Assembly: GCF_001424185.1 (NCBI RefSeq)
Contig: NZ_LMOM01000025.1
Span: 1-26,389, forward strand
Source of the DNA: Deinococcus sp. Leaf326
GTDB lineage: Bacteria; Deinococcota; Deinococci; Deinococcales; Deinococcaceae
DNA length: 26,389 nucleotides
Direction: 5' to 3'
Below, in pieces: positions 9,221 to 18,722 of the stretch; position 1 is the first letter of the stretch, and each line of letters opens with the position of its first letter. Below the pieces are notes generated by a model that was not told where the DNA came from, did not search any database, and was given only the letters and a program-made list of their open reading frames with translations. Both the position numbers and the translations under genes were made by a program.

Positions 9221-10005
9221 AGGCCGGTGGGGAAGTTCAGGAACTGCCAGGGCAGCCCAAATTCTTCTTCCAGCCGGGCGGCCAGCGCGCGCACACCGAA
9301 GACCTCGGTCTCGTAATGCCCGGCGTACACGACGTTCACGCCGTACTCGAAGGCCTCGTGAAAGAACTTGTGTTCGGGTTCACCGGTCAGCAGGGTATCC
9401 AGGCCCATTGCGGCCGCCTCGGGGACGCTGCCCGCGCCGCTGCCCGACAGGATGCCCACGCGGCGCACCGTCGGAATGCCCCCGCCGTGCACGAGGCAGA
9501 TCTCGCCGGTCAGCTTCTGGATGCGGTCGGCGAAGTCCTGCAGGCTCTGCTCGAAGGGCAATTCGCCCGCCACGCCGATCTTGTGGCCCTGCCAGTCGCC
9601 GAAGGGCACACGGTTCTGGAGGCTTAGTGCGCCCGCAATCATGGCGTTGTTGCCGACCTCGGGGTGGGCGTCGAGGGGAATGTGGGCGGCGTAGAGGTTC
9701 AGGTCGGCCATCATCGCCGTGCGCACGCGCTCGTGGTGCGGTCCCGTCAGGGCCAGGGGACGGCCCCAGAACAAGCCGTGGTGCACCAGCAGCAGGTCGG
9801 CGCCCGCATCGGCGGCGGCGCGCAATGTATTGATGCTCGTGTCCACGCTCGCGGCCACCCGGCGGACGGTCTCAGTGCCCTGAATCTGGAGGCCGTTGAG
9901 GCTGGGGTCGGGCAGGTGGCCCACGCCCAGGTAGTCGTTGAGCCAGCGCACGAGTGTGTCGCGCTCGACCTCGCCGCGCGTATGGGAAGTGCCGGAAGCA
10001 GTCAT
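9217..10005 (-). CDS. Nif3-like dinuclear metal-centre protein (YbgI/DUF34 family)
   Basis: This 262-residue protein belongs to the Nif3/YbgI family, which forms toroidal hexamers with a two-metal site. Metal-binding motifs are LLLVHHGLFWG, YAAHIPLDAHPEVGNN and AGHYETEVFGV. LTGEPEHKFFHEA is also typical. Some relatives are linked to GTP cyclohydrolase I-like activity, but the role here is not known. The frame extends to a TTG at 10035, but ATG 10005 has a TAAACT box (10018-10013) 7 bases upstream, so a leaderless start is preferred. It is co-transcribed with tmk through a 4-base overlap. Confidence 0.93.
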   Translation of the reverse strand: MTASGTSHTRGEVERDTLVRWLNDYLGVGHLPDPSLNGLQIQGTETVRRVAASVDTSINTLRAAADAGADLLLVHHGLFWGRPLALTGPHHERVRTAMMADLNLYAAHIPLDAHPEVGNNAMIAGALSLQNRVPFGDWQGHKIGVAGELPFEQSLQDFADRIQKLTGEICLVHGGGIPTVRRVGILSGSGAGSVPEAAAMGLDTLLTGEPEHKFFHEAFEYGVNVVYAGHYETEVFGVRALAARLEEEFGLPWQFLNFPTGL

Positions 10006-10012
10006 AACGGCC

Positions 10013-10018
10013 AGTTTA
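10013..10018 (-). promoter_or_regulatory. Leaderless -10 box for the Nif3-like gene and tmk (TAAACT)
   Basis: TAAACT on the minus strand lies 7 bases before the ATG at 10005. A long hairpin (10025-10057) covers the position where a -35 box would be. Confidence 0.5.
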
Positions 10019-10343
10019 GACCCATGATGGTGCAAAACAGGGCGTTTGGAACCATCACGGCGTGGCTGCGCCGGGCCGCGCTGGGGACTGCTCTCGGCGC
10101 TCCAGTCGATTACAAGGGGTCAGCCAGAGATATCCGGGCCATCCCGGCGTTGGTATCAGCACAGGGGATTAAGCCCTTGACCGTCAGGCATGTTCCACAC
10201 GGCGGCGAGATCAGCGGTGCATGGCGTATCGGGCTGGGTCAGCTCCGAGAACCGGTCGTTGACCCAGTGGGGCCGCGCCTTTCAGAAGAAACAGCGTGGA
10301 GGAGAGGCGTGCCAGTCCCTCTGCGGGCCGGCGCGCCCCCGTC
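10019..10343. other. Gene-free stretch with possible coding remnant
   Basis: No credible intact gene is present in these 325 bases. Base composition is visibly less GC-rich than in the neighbours. Read on the minus strand, about 10130-10265 gives a peptide that looks protein-like (FSELTQPDTPCTADLAAVWN, then MPDGQGLNPLC) but is broken by stops on both sides. It could be the remnant of a gene, perhaps of a mobile element, next to the hairpin at 10025-10057. This is a low-confidence impression. Confidence 0.3.
10025..10057. repeat. Long inverted repeat (14-bp arms, 5-base loop)
   Basis: The left arm begins TGATGGT (10025-10031) and the right arm ends ACCATCA (10051-10057). The full arms of 14 bases match at 12 positions around the loop AGGGC (10039-10043). 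No T-run follows. It lies upstream of the Nif3-like gene, over its -35 region. It could be an operator, a small interspersed repeat or the end of a decayed insertion element. Confidence 0.55.
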
Positions 10344-10667
10344 TCAGTTCGCGGGGCAGCTCTTGGCCGACTGGGCCTTGACCAGATCGGCGGTGCGGGT
10401 GTCGACCTTGGTGATCACGTCGCGGTTGTCGACCTCGTTCACCACGATGCCGGGCCAGAAGAACAGTGCGAACAGGACGTTTTCCTTGCTGACCCCCTTC
10501 TTCGACTCCGCCTCAGCACGGATGTTGGCGAGCTTGCCCAGCTCGTCCTTGATCTCGGCGCAGCTCAGGTCGGTGACCGGCTTGGCGGTGGCCTGGGTGT
10601 ATTTGGGCGCACAGGACGCCAGCGAGAGGGCAGCGATGAGGGTCAGAGGAAGCATCATCTTTTTCAT
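10344..10667 (-). CDS. Small lipoprotein of unknown function
   Basis: This 107-residue protein has a lipoprotein signal peptide with lipobox LASC (Cys19). The mature part starts CAPKYTQATAKP, has LSCAEIKDELGKLANIRAEAESKK (helical, possibly a short coiled coil), a hydrophobic patch VLFALFFWPGIVV and a second Cys near the C-terminus (KSCPAN). The layout (lipobox, then a Cys-Asp/Glu helix, then an LFFWP patch) recalls a family of small bacterial lipoproteins of unknown role. GTG 10685 is an alternative start, but ATG 10667 puts the Lys residues at the N-terminus as expected (MKKMMLP). Confidence 0.75.
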   Translation of the reverse strand: MKKMMLPLTLIAALSLASCAPKYTQATAKPVTDLSCAEIKDELGKLANIRAEAESKKGVSKENVLFALFFWPGIVVNEVDNRDVITKVDTRTADLVKAQSAKSCPAN

Positions 10668-10777
10668 ACACTTCACAGATAACACCCTCCAGTGCCCTGC
10701 CTTACCTCATTTGAGGCCGGGGATAGATGACCTTTCCAGCACGGGTCGGACCGCTGCAAGGCTGAGCTGTGGGAGCG

Positions 10778-10788
10778 GCCTATTAGGC
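10778..10788. repeat. Palindrome GCCTA-T-TAGGC upstream of the TrmB-family gene
   Basis: A perfect 11-base palindrome ends 29 bases before the -10 box of the regulator gene. A second dyad CCTCA-TT-TGAGG lies at 10705-10716. Either could be an operator for the regulator; this is inference. Confidence 0.35.
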
Positions 10789-10817
10789 AGCCCGCACGTC
10801 CCACCGCCCGAATCCTT

Positions 10818-10823
10818 TATGCT
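10818..10823 (+). promoter_or_regulatory. -10 box for the TrmB-family gene (TATGCT)
   Basis: TATGCT lies 9 bases before ATG 10833, giving a predicted leader of about 3 bases or none. Confidence 0.5.
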
Positions 10824-10832
10824 GGCGGGTAC

Positions 10833-11522
10833 ATGAGTGCCGTGATTCACCTTCAGGCGCTGGGCCTGACCGAGTACGAGGCGCGCGCCTATACCGCCCT
10901 GCTGGCGCTGGGCCGGGCCGTGCCTGCACGGGTGGCGCGGCAGGCCGGCATTCCCCGTCCCAAGATCTATGAGACCCTTGAACGGCTGGAGGGCCGGGGG
11001 CTGGCGGCCAAGATGGGCCAGAATCCGCTGGAGTACGCGCCCCTGTCGGCGCGGGAGTATCTGGCCCGGTCGCGGCGGTCCTTCGACGACCGGCTCTCGG
11101 CGCTGGACCGTGACCTGTCGCGCCTGACCCCCGATCCAGCGCCCGAAGCGGTCTACCACCTGTACGGCGACGCGGCGATGCGCAGTCTCGCCGAGGACAT
11201 GATCCTCAATGCCCGTCAGAGCGTGTTCATGGCCGGCGACCCCGAACTCGCGGGGCGGCTCGAACACCTCACGCCGCGCGGGGTCCAACTGCTGCGCGCC
11301 GATCTGACCGGCCTGCCCGAGATCGCTGCGCTGGGCCAGGTCGCCTTTCTGCTGGCCCGCGACGGCGAGGCCGCCCTCATCGCCCATTTTATCGGGGCTG
11401 GGCAACCGGGCGAGCCCCACGGAGTGCATACCCACAACCCCGTCATCATTCACCTGATCGAGGGCTATATCGAGCTCGCGGTGCGCCGCGCCGCGGAGGC
11501 CGAATCGGTGGTCGGCGACTGA
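10833..11522 (+). CDS. TrmB-family transcriptional regulator
   Basis: This 229-residue protein has an N-terminal winged helix typical of TrmB (about 5-70: LGLTEYEARAYTALLALG, then VARQAGIPRPKIYETLERLEGRGL). A short helical linker follows (REYLARSRRSFDDRLSALDRDLSRL). The C-terminal half (about 105-220) has the phospholipase-D-like TrmB effector fold (LYGDAAMRSLAEDMILNARQ, then VFMAGDPEL). TrmB proteins typically sense sugars, but the residues do not identify the ligand. It lies 70 bases upstream of the PilT-like gene, which has its own -10 box, so a common mRNA is possible but not shown. Confidence 0.88.
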   Translation: MSAVIHLQALGLTEYEARAYTALLALGRAVPARVARQAGIPRPKIYETLERLEGRGLAAKMGQNPLEYAPLSAREYLARSRRSFDDRLSALDRDLSRLTPDPAPEAVYHLYGDAAMRSLAEDMILNARQSVFMAGDPELAGRLEHLTPRGVQLLRADLTGLPEIAALGQVAFLLARDGEAALIAHFIGAGQPGEPHGVHTHNPVIIHLIEGYIELAVRRAAEAESVVGD

Positions 11523-11592
11523 CCCGGAGGCGACCTCATCTGCGCAGACCCCACATAAACCTGTAAGACACCGGCGCGTAGGGTGAGGGTAT

Positions 11593-12672
11593 ATGAGCGT
11601 CCTCAACGGTTTGCTGTCGGCGCTGGTCCGCGAAGGCGCCAGCGATATTCACCTGCGTGCGGGTGGGCCGCCGGCCGGCCGCATCAGCGGTGAGATCCGG
11701 CGCTTCGGCGAGACCCGGCTCGCGCCCGAACACGTCGCCAATTTCGCCCGCGAGATGATGCCGCGCCCCGAGATGTGGGACCTGTTCCTGGAGAGGCGCG
11801 AGGCCGACTTCGCCTACGGACTGGCGGGGGTGGCCCGGTTCCGGGTCAACGCCTACTTCCAGCGCGGCAGCGTGAGCCTGATCATGCGCGTGATCGAGGA
11901 CAAGCCCATTCCGACCTTCACGCAACTGGGGCTGCCCGAAGAGACCTTCAACCGGCTGGCCGAACACGAACGCGGCCTGATCCTGGTGACCGGTCCTACT
12001 GGCAGCGGCAAGACCACGACTCTGGCGAGCCTGCTCGACCACGTCAACGCCACGCAGGCCGTGAACATCGTGACCCTTGAAGACCCCATCGAGGTGCTGC
12101 ACCGCGACCGCAAGGCCATGATCAACCAGCGCGAACTGGGCATCGACACCCTGAGCTTCTCGGCCGGGCTGCGCGCCAGCATGCGTCAGGACCCCGACAT
12201 CATCCTCATCGGCGAGATGCGTGACAAGGAAACCGTCGAGGCCGCGCTCTCGGCCGCGCAGACCGGCCACCTCGTCATGAGCACGCTGCACACCCAGGAC
12301 GCCATCCGCACGGTGGGGCGCATCATCGACTTCTTCGCGCCGCACGAACGCGTGACCATCCGGCAGTCGCTCTCGGAGAGTGTCGTGGGCATTGTCAGCC
12401 AGCGCCTGCTGCCCCGGGTGGGCGGCGGCCGCGTGATGGGCATGGAAGTCATGCTGGGCACCCCGACCATCCGCGAGTGCATCAAGGACCCCGAGCGCAT
12501 CGACGAGATCAAGCAGGCCCTGCTCGAAGGCGGGATGCTGGGAATGCGCACCTTCGACCAGCACCTCGCCGAACTCGTGACCAGCGGTGTGATCGCCGAG
12601 GACACGGCCCTCTCGGCCGCGACGAGTCCACACGAACTGCGGCTGCTGCTCATGCGCCGGCAGTTTGCCTGA
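11593..12672 (+). CDS. Type IV pilus retraction ATPase, PilT/PilU family
   Basis: This 359-residue secretion ATPase powers pilus retraction. The N-terminus has ASDIHLRAGGPP. Walker A GPTGSGKT is at 134-141, the Asp box around TLEDPIEVLH (161-170), Walker B IILIGEMRD (203-211) and the His box TGHLVMSTLHT (224-234). The PilT signature AIRNLIRE is replaced by IRECIKDPERIDEIKQAL, followed by GMRTFDQHLAEL. It therefore lies between PilT and PilU, and I do not assign a symbol. ATG 11593 has a TAGGGT box (11579-11584) 8 bases upstream and no Shine-Dalgarno sequence. A bidirectional terminator follows. Confidence 0.93.
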   Translation: MSVLNGLLSALVREGASDIHLRAGGPPAGRISGEIRRFGETRLAPEHVANFAREMMPRPEMWDLFLERREADFAYGLAGVARFRVNAYFQRGSVSLIMRVIEDKPIPTFTQLGLPEETFNRLAEHERGLILVTGPTGSGKTTTLASLLDHVNATQAVNIVTLEDPIEVLHRDRKAMINQRELGIDTLSFSAGLRASMRQDPDIILIGEMRDKETVEAALSAAQTGHLVMSTLHTQDAIRTVGRIIDFFAPHERVTIRQSLSESVVGIVSQRLLPRVGGGRVMGMEVMLGTPTIRECIKDPERIDEIKQALLEGGMLGMRTFDQHLAELVTSGVIAEDTALSAATSPHELRLLLMRRQFA

Positions 12673-12683
12673 GAGAAGCAACG

Positions 12684-12720
12684 AACAGCGCCGCCGGGGT
12701 TGCTCCCTGGCGGCGCTGTT
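12684..12720. terminator. Bidirectional terminator between pilT-like gene and fruA
   Basis: AACAGCGCCGCC (12684-12695) and GGCGGCGCTGTT (12709-12720) form a perfect 12-bp stem with a 13-base loop. GTGTTTCT follows on the plus side, CGTTGCTTCTCTC on the minus side. It sits between two converging genes. Confidence 0.75.
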
Positions 12721-12737
12721 GTGTTTCTAGCCTGCGC

Positions 12738-14594
<1,857 letters not shown>

Positions 14595-14668
14595 GATGCG
14601 CGCCTCCTAATGAGGGGAACAGGGGAGAGTAACGTGAGGAAAACGGTGGGAAAAGAAGCCCGGACGAA

Positions 14669-15628
14669 CTACAGAACCGACACCTGCACCTGCGCGGCGT
14701 AGCCGTCGAGTTCCGAGCGGGGCGGCAGGTGCGCGCCCAGGCGGGTGATGTTGCCCACGCTGAAGCTCGTGGCGCGGCGGGCAGCGTCCGGCAGGTCCGA
14801 TCCGGTGAGGTGTGAGGCGACGAGTCCGGCCACCATCGCGTCGCCCGCCCCGACGGTTGAGACGACCTGCACGCGCGGCGGGACGGCCCGCACAGCTCCG
14901 GCCGCCGTGACGATCAGGGCGCCCTGCTCGCCCTGCGACACCGCCACGACCTCGGCGCCGCGCGACAGCAGTTCGTGGGCAGCAGCCAGCACCTCGGCCT
15001 CGGTGCCCAGCGTCCGGCCCAGCGCGGCCTCCAGCTCGTGGATGTTCGGCTTGACGAGCTGCGGCAGCGTGGCGGCGTTCAGCACCGCAGTCAGGGCCGC
15101 GCCGCTCGTGTCCAGGGCCACGTAGGCCCCGGCCGCGCGCAGTTCGGCCGCGAGTTCGGCATACAGCTCTCCCGGCACGCCGGGCGGCAGGCTGCCTGCC
15201 AGCACGAACACGCCGGGCTGGGCCGCCCGTTCGCGCAGGCGGGCGCGCACCGCTTCCAGGTGCTCGGGCGACGCGCTCAGGCCCGGCAGGTTGATGTCGG
15301 TGGTCTCCTGCGCCGCGTGATCGCTGAGCTTGACCCCGACCCGGGTCGAGCCGGGCACCCGCACAAAGGCGTCCGTGATCCCCTTACTGCGCAGCAGCGT
15401 CTCGAAGGGAGCCGCGTTGTCTGCGCCCAGCAGGCCGGTGGCCGTCACGTTCAGGCCGCCCGGCTCGTCCCGGCCCCAGTCGGCCAGGAAGGAGGCCACG
15501 TTCACGCCCTTGCCGCCCGCGTCGGTCTGGAGGCTCTGGCCGCTGTTGACCTCGCCCAGCTGCAGGCCGTCCACCCGCACGGTCATGTCGAGCGCTGGGT
15601 TGAGGGTCAGGGTCACGACGTTCGCCAT
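14669..15628 (-). CDS. fruK: 1-phosphofructokinase
   Basis: This 319-residue PfkB-family sugar kinase converts fructose-1-phosphate to fructose-1,6-bisphosphate. It begins VVTLTLNPALDMTV, the 1-phosphofructokinase signature. Further motifs are DAGGKGVNVA (36-45), GSLPPG (145-150), LVKPNIHELE (191-200) and the anion-hole/catalytic GAGD (260-263, Asp263). The context (between the IIA-HPr-EI fusion and fruA) settles the substrate. Its ATG lies only 3 bases after the fruB stop, so translation is coupled. Confidence 0.96.
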   Translation of the reverse strand: MANVVTLTLNPALDMTVRVDGLQLGEVNSGQSLQTDAGGKGVNVASFLADWGRDEPGGLNVTATGLLGADNAAPFETLLRSKGITDAFVRVPGSTRVGVKLSDHAAQETTDINLPGLSASPEHLEAVRARLRERAAQPGVFVLAGSLPPGVPGELYAELAAELRAAGAYVALDTSGAALTAVLNAATLPQLVKPNIHELEAALGRTLGTEAEVLAAAHELLSRGAEVVAVSQGEQGALIVTAAGAVRAVPPRVQVVSTVGAGDAMVAGLVASHLTGSDLPDAARRATSFSVGNITRLGAHLPPRSELDGYAAQVQVSVL

Positions 15629-15631
15629 AAC

Positions 15632-18202
15632 CTAGCCCCGCACCAGCGCGCGCACGGCCTCGGCGTTGGGCTGCGCGAGGGCCTCGGCGGCCAGGCGGCG
15701 CAGTTCCTCGGCGCTGCGGCGGCGCAGGGCGGCCTTGACGGTCGCGACCTGCGGCGTGCTCACCGACAGTTCCTTGACGCCCAGGCCCGCGAGCATCAGC
15801 GCGCCCACCTCGTCGCCGGCCGCGCCGCCGCACACGCCGACCCACTTGCCGTGGCGCTCGGCAGCGTCCACCGTCAGCTTGATGAGCTTGAGGACCGCCG
15901 GATGCATGGCGTCGGTCTGGCGGGCGAGCTGCGGGTGCAGGCGGTCCATCGCCAAGGTGTACTGGGTCAGGTCGTTCGTCCCCACACTGAAAAAGTCCAC
16001 TTCCTGCGCCAGCTCGTCGGCGATCAGGGCCGCCGAGGGCACCTCGATCATCACGCCGAGCGGAATACGCGGGGTGTCCAGCTCGCGCCGCACCTCGTCG
16101 AACATGGCCTGCGCCCGGCGGAAGTCCTCGAGCGTGGCGATCATCGGGAACATGAGGTGAACGTTCGGGTGGTCCTTGGCGACGCGCGCCACCGCCCGGA
16201 GCTGCGGCAGGAACAGGTCGGGCCGCTCGAAGCACAGCCGGATGCCCCGGATGCCCAGGAACGAGTTGTCCTCGCGGGCCAGCCCCAGGTAGGGCACTTC
16301 TTTGTCGCCGCCGATGTCCAGCGTCCGGATGATCAGGGGGCGGTCGCCCATTGCGGCGGCCATCGCGCGGTATTCCTGCTCCTGCTCGTCCTCGGTGGGC
16401 ACGCTGTCGCGCTCCAGGAACAGGAACTCGGTGCGCATCAGGCCCACGCCCTCGGCCCCGGCGTCAAGGGCCCCGGCGGCGTCGGCTGCGCGGTTGATGT
16501 TCGCGGCCACCTCGACTCGCTTGCCGTCCGAAGTGGCGCCGGGTTCGTGGCGGGCAGCGCGGGCGGCCTCGCGCTCACGGGCCAGCACGCCCTGACGTTC
16601 CTGCGCGCCCGTCACGTCGGCCGCCGAAGGGTTGAGGTACAGCCGCCCCGATGCCCCGTCCAGAATGGCGTGCGTGCCGTCGGGGATGTCGAGCAGGCCC
16701 GCGCCCGCCGCAACCACGGCCGGCAGCCCCAGCCCACGCGCGATGATTGCGGTGTGGCTCGTGGGGCCGCCCTGCGCCGTCACGAAACCCAGCAGCGAGT
16801 CCGGCCCGAGGCGGGCGGTATCGCTGGGCGTCAGGTCGGGGGCCAGCAGGATGACCGGACCGCCGGTTTCCACGCGGTCCTCGCCCAGACCCAGCAGGTG
16901 GCGAAGCACGCGGCGCTGCACGTCGCTCATGTCGACGGCGCGGGCCGCCAGCGTCGGGTCGTCGAGCTTCTGGAGCTGTGAAACGCGTTCGCCGGTCGCC
17001 TGCTGGTAGGCCCAGGCTGCGCCGTGCCCGTCGAGGATGCGCGCCACGGCGTCCTGCACCGTGCCCTCGTCGGCCAGCAGTTCCTGGTGCGCGCGGAAGA
17101 TGGCGGCCTTGTCGGCCCCGAAGCGTGCCTGCACGTCGTCGATCAGGTTCAGGAGTTCGGTGTGCGCCGCGCTCAGCGCGGTGTCGAGACGCTCGGCCTC
17201 GGCCACCGGGTCGCCGGCGGGCGTGTCCCTGACCTCCAGGGCGCGCGGGGCGTGCTGGCGGGTGTAGCCCACGACCAGCCCGTCGGCGGCGGGCACGCCC
17301 TCGACGGTCGCCCCGACCTGGGCCGGCACCCAGTCGGGCTCGCGGCGCGGCGCCTGGGCCTGCGCGGCGGCCGAGGGCGCGCTCAGGTCATCGCCCAGCC
17401 CGGCGCGCATGGCGTCGGTCACGGCCTTGAGGGTCGCCTCGTTGTCGCTGCTCACCGTGACCAGGGTGCCCTGGGTCAGGCCCAGGCTCAGCATCTCCAT
17501 GAGCTTGGTGGCGTCGGCGCTCTTGCCTTCACCTTTGCTCAGGCGTACGCGGGCGCCCGACTTCTTCACGATGCCGGCCAGCATCGTCGCGGGGCGGGCG
17601 TGCATTCCCTGCGGGTTGGGCAGCGTGACCTGCGCGCTGAACGGCAGGGCGCCGGTGGCCGTCTCGCCGCGCACGGCGGCAGTGGCCGACCCCGTCTGAA
17701 CTGGCTGCGCCTGAAGCTGCTGCGCCTGCTCGGGCTGCCTCGCCTCGCCCAGCGGCGCGCCTGCGGCCGGGCGCTCGCCGGTCAGGGCCTCCTGGATGTC
17801 GGCAGGGTCGGTAGTCACCCAGAGCTTCTCGACGAGTTCCTCGTCGCCCAGGACGCGCGTCAGGCGGCGCAGGATCTGGAGGTGCTCGTCGCTCGCCGCC
17901 GCGATCCCGATGACCAGGTGGACCGGCTCATCCTCCTCGCCCCACTGCACGCCGCCGGGAACCTGCACCACCGCGATGCCGGTCTGACGGATGAGATGGC
18001 GCGACTCGGGCGTGCCGTGCGGGATGGCGATGCCGTTGCCCAGGTAGGTGTTTGCCTGGGTCTCGCGCGCGCGCATGCCCTCGACGTAGCCGGGGTCCAC
18101 GTTGCCGTTGGCGGCCAGCAGGGCCGCGACCTGCGCGATGGCCTCATCTTTGGTGCGCGCCTGGGCACCGATTTTTACCAGTTGCTGGGGGAGCTGAATC
18201 AT
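15632..18202 (-). CDS. fruB: Multiphosphoryl transfer protein: PTS IIA(Fru)-HPr-EI fusion
   Basis: This 856-residue protein carries the whole cytoplasmic phosphate relay. The IIA domain (1-145) has GNGIAIPHG with His62. A Gln/Ala/Pro linker follows (about 146-188). The HPr domain (190-275) has [11 protein letters not shown] with His201. The EI domain (295-856) has [12 protein letters not shown] with His483, then [20 protein letters not shown] and [11 protein letters not shown] for PEP binding, and Cys791 in CGGAAGD. The usual EI loop is CGEMAGD, so E and M are replaced. It probably also feeds MtlA in this cluster. The first gene of the fru operon starts at ATG 18202 after a GGAGGAAGG sequence about 8 bases upstream. 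The symbol follows the FruB/FPr convention; ptsI-like naming would also fit. Confidence 0.95.
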   Translation of the reverse strand: MIQLPQQLVKIGAQARTKDEAIAQVAALLAANGNVDPGYVEGMRARETQANTYLGNGIAIPHGTPESRHLIRQTGIAVVQVPGGVQWGEEDEPVHLVIGIAAASDEHLQILRRLTRVLGDEELVEKLWVTTDPADIQEALTGERPAAGAPLGEARQPEQAQQLQAQPVQTGSATAAVRGETATGALPFSAQVTLPNPQGMHARPATMLAGIVKKSGARVRLSKGEGKSADATKLMEMLSLGLTQGTLVTVSSDNEATLKAVTDAMRAGLGDDLSAPSAAAQAQAPRREPDWVPAQVGATVEGVPAADGLVVGYTRQHAPRALEVRDTPAGDPVAEAERLDTALSAAHTELLNLIDDVQARFGADKAAIFRAHQELLADEGTVQDAVARILDGHGAAWAYQQATGERVSQLQKLDDPTLAARAVDMSDVQRRVLRHLLGLGEDRVETGGPVILLAPDLTPSDTARLGPDSLLGFVTAQGGPTSHTAIIARGLGLPAVVAAGAGLLDIPDGTHAILDGASGRLYLNPSAADVTGAQERQGVLAREREAARAARHEPGATSDGKRVEVAANINRAADAAGALDAGAEGVGLMRTEFLFLERDSVPTEDEQEQEYRAMAAAMGDRPLIIRTLDIGGDKEVPYLGLAREDNSFLGIRGIRLCFERPDLFLPQLRAVARVAKDHPNVHLMFPMIATLEDFRRAQAMFDEVRRELDTPRIPLGVMIEVPSAALIADELAQEVDFFSVGTNDLTQYTLAMDRLHPQLARQTDAMHPAVLKLIKLTVDAAERHGKWVGVCGGAAGDEVGALMLAGLGVKELSVSTPQVATVKAALRRRSAEELRRLAAEALAQPNAEAVRALVRG

Positions 18203-18255
18203 GACGGTCCCTTCCTCCGGGGCTGTGCGCCGCCCGGTCGTCCCTGGGGACGCAA

Positions 18256-18270
18256 GATTCCTGAAGAATC
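18256..18270. repeat. Dyad GATTC-CTGAA-GAATC in the fru leader
   Basis: A perfect 5-bp dyad lies downstream of the predicted fru start and partly overlaps the first decamer of the tandem repeat. Confidence 0.4.
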
Positions 18271-18301
18271 GTGATCAATTTTGAGCAATTCCGATCATAC
18301 T
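18262..18301. promoter_or_regulatory. Tandem decamer operator at the fru promoter
   Basis: Four head-to-tail 10-mers read on the plus strand: TGAAGAATCG (18262), TGATCAATTT (18272), TGAGCAATTC (18282) and CGATCATACT (18292). The middle two match the consensus TGWNCANTTC best, the outer two are weaker. They cover the fru -10 box to about +25, a position suited to a repressor. Similar decamers stand upstream of the DeoR-family gene (22529-22558). Confidence 0.6.
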
Positions 18302-18322
18302 CCGGCGATTCTCGCCGCGCAA
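18294..18322 (-). promoter_or_regulatory. fru operon promoter (TTGCGC - 17 - TATGAT)
   Basis: On the minus strand -35 TTGCGC (18322-18317) and -10 TATGAT (18299-18294) are 17 bases apart. The predicted start is about 18287. A 6-bp hairpin (18313-18330) overlaps the -35 box. Confidence 0.65.
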
Positions 18323-18658
18323 TGGCGGCGGGGCCGGGGTTGGCTAGAAGCGGGGTGTGTCGTTCAGGGCGACCTCCGGAAGGTGCCGCGCGGCGAGGTG
18401 TACTGCCGGGCAGGGTCGGCGTGGGATTGCTGTCCAGCATAGGTCGCTCCTGGGCCGGCCGCCGGCAGTGGAGGGCCCAACATTAAGATTCGCCCCAGGG
18501 GGCCGGGGGTGCGCCGTCCGGTCGAGGCTCTGGGTGCAGAGGATGGCCCGCTTCCTCACAGTCGGCAGCGCGTCCACCCGAGCTCTCAGCTGCACGGTGG
18601 GTCAGATGCTGCTTGAACCCGGTCTACCAATCGCCAGGTGAAAATGGGGTGCTGCGGC

Positions 18659-18687
18659 TTGTGCGGGAGGCGAATGCGACTCAAAAT
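18659..18687 (+). promoter_or_regulatory. Possible mtlA promoter (TTGTGC - 17 - CAAAAT)
   Basis: TTGTGC (18659-18664) and CAAAAT (18682-18687) are 17 bases apart. CTCAAA occurs twice, 16 bases apart (18680 and 18696), and could be a regulator site. The box is moderate only. Confidence 0.4.
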
Positions 18688-18722
18688 GAACCGACCTCAA
18701 AGCAAGGCGAAGGAGACCCTCT

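Larger units (their letters stand above)
18203..18722. other. 520-base divergent intergenic region between fruB and mtlA
   Basis: No gene is supported here. The left end holds the fru promoter and tandem decamer operator (18262-18322). The right end holds a possible mtlA promoter (18659-18687) and the mtlA Shine-Dalgarno sequence. The middle (about 18330-18600) shows nothing I can name. It is long for this genome and could hide a small RNA, but no promoter-terminator pair was found. Confidence 0.5.

Noticed and set aside
10190..10381. 63-codon plus-strand frame in the gene-free stretch
   Set aside because: There is no Shine-Dalgarno sequence or -10 box, its composition is not protein-like, and it overlaps the end of the lipoprotein gene.
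9664..10836. 390-codon plus-strand frame across the Nif3-like gene, the gene-free stretch and the lipoprotein gene
   Set aside because: It covers the opposite strands of two real genes and has no family features; its openness is due to GC bias.
14975..18274. Two long plus-strand frames (14975-16981 and 17024-18274) opposite fruK and fruB
   Set aside because: Both are shadows with Arg/Gly/His-rich sequence and no domain; the minus-strand PTS genes explain the region.
18680..18701. CTCAAA repeats upstream of mtlA as another copy of the fru decamer operator
   Set aside because: They share CTCAAAAT with the fru site read on the minus strand, but the 10-bp periodicity and the TGWNCANTTC consensus are not met.
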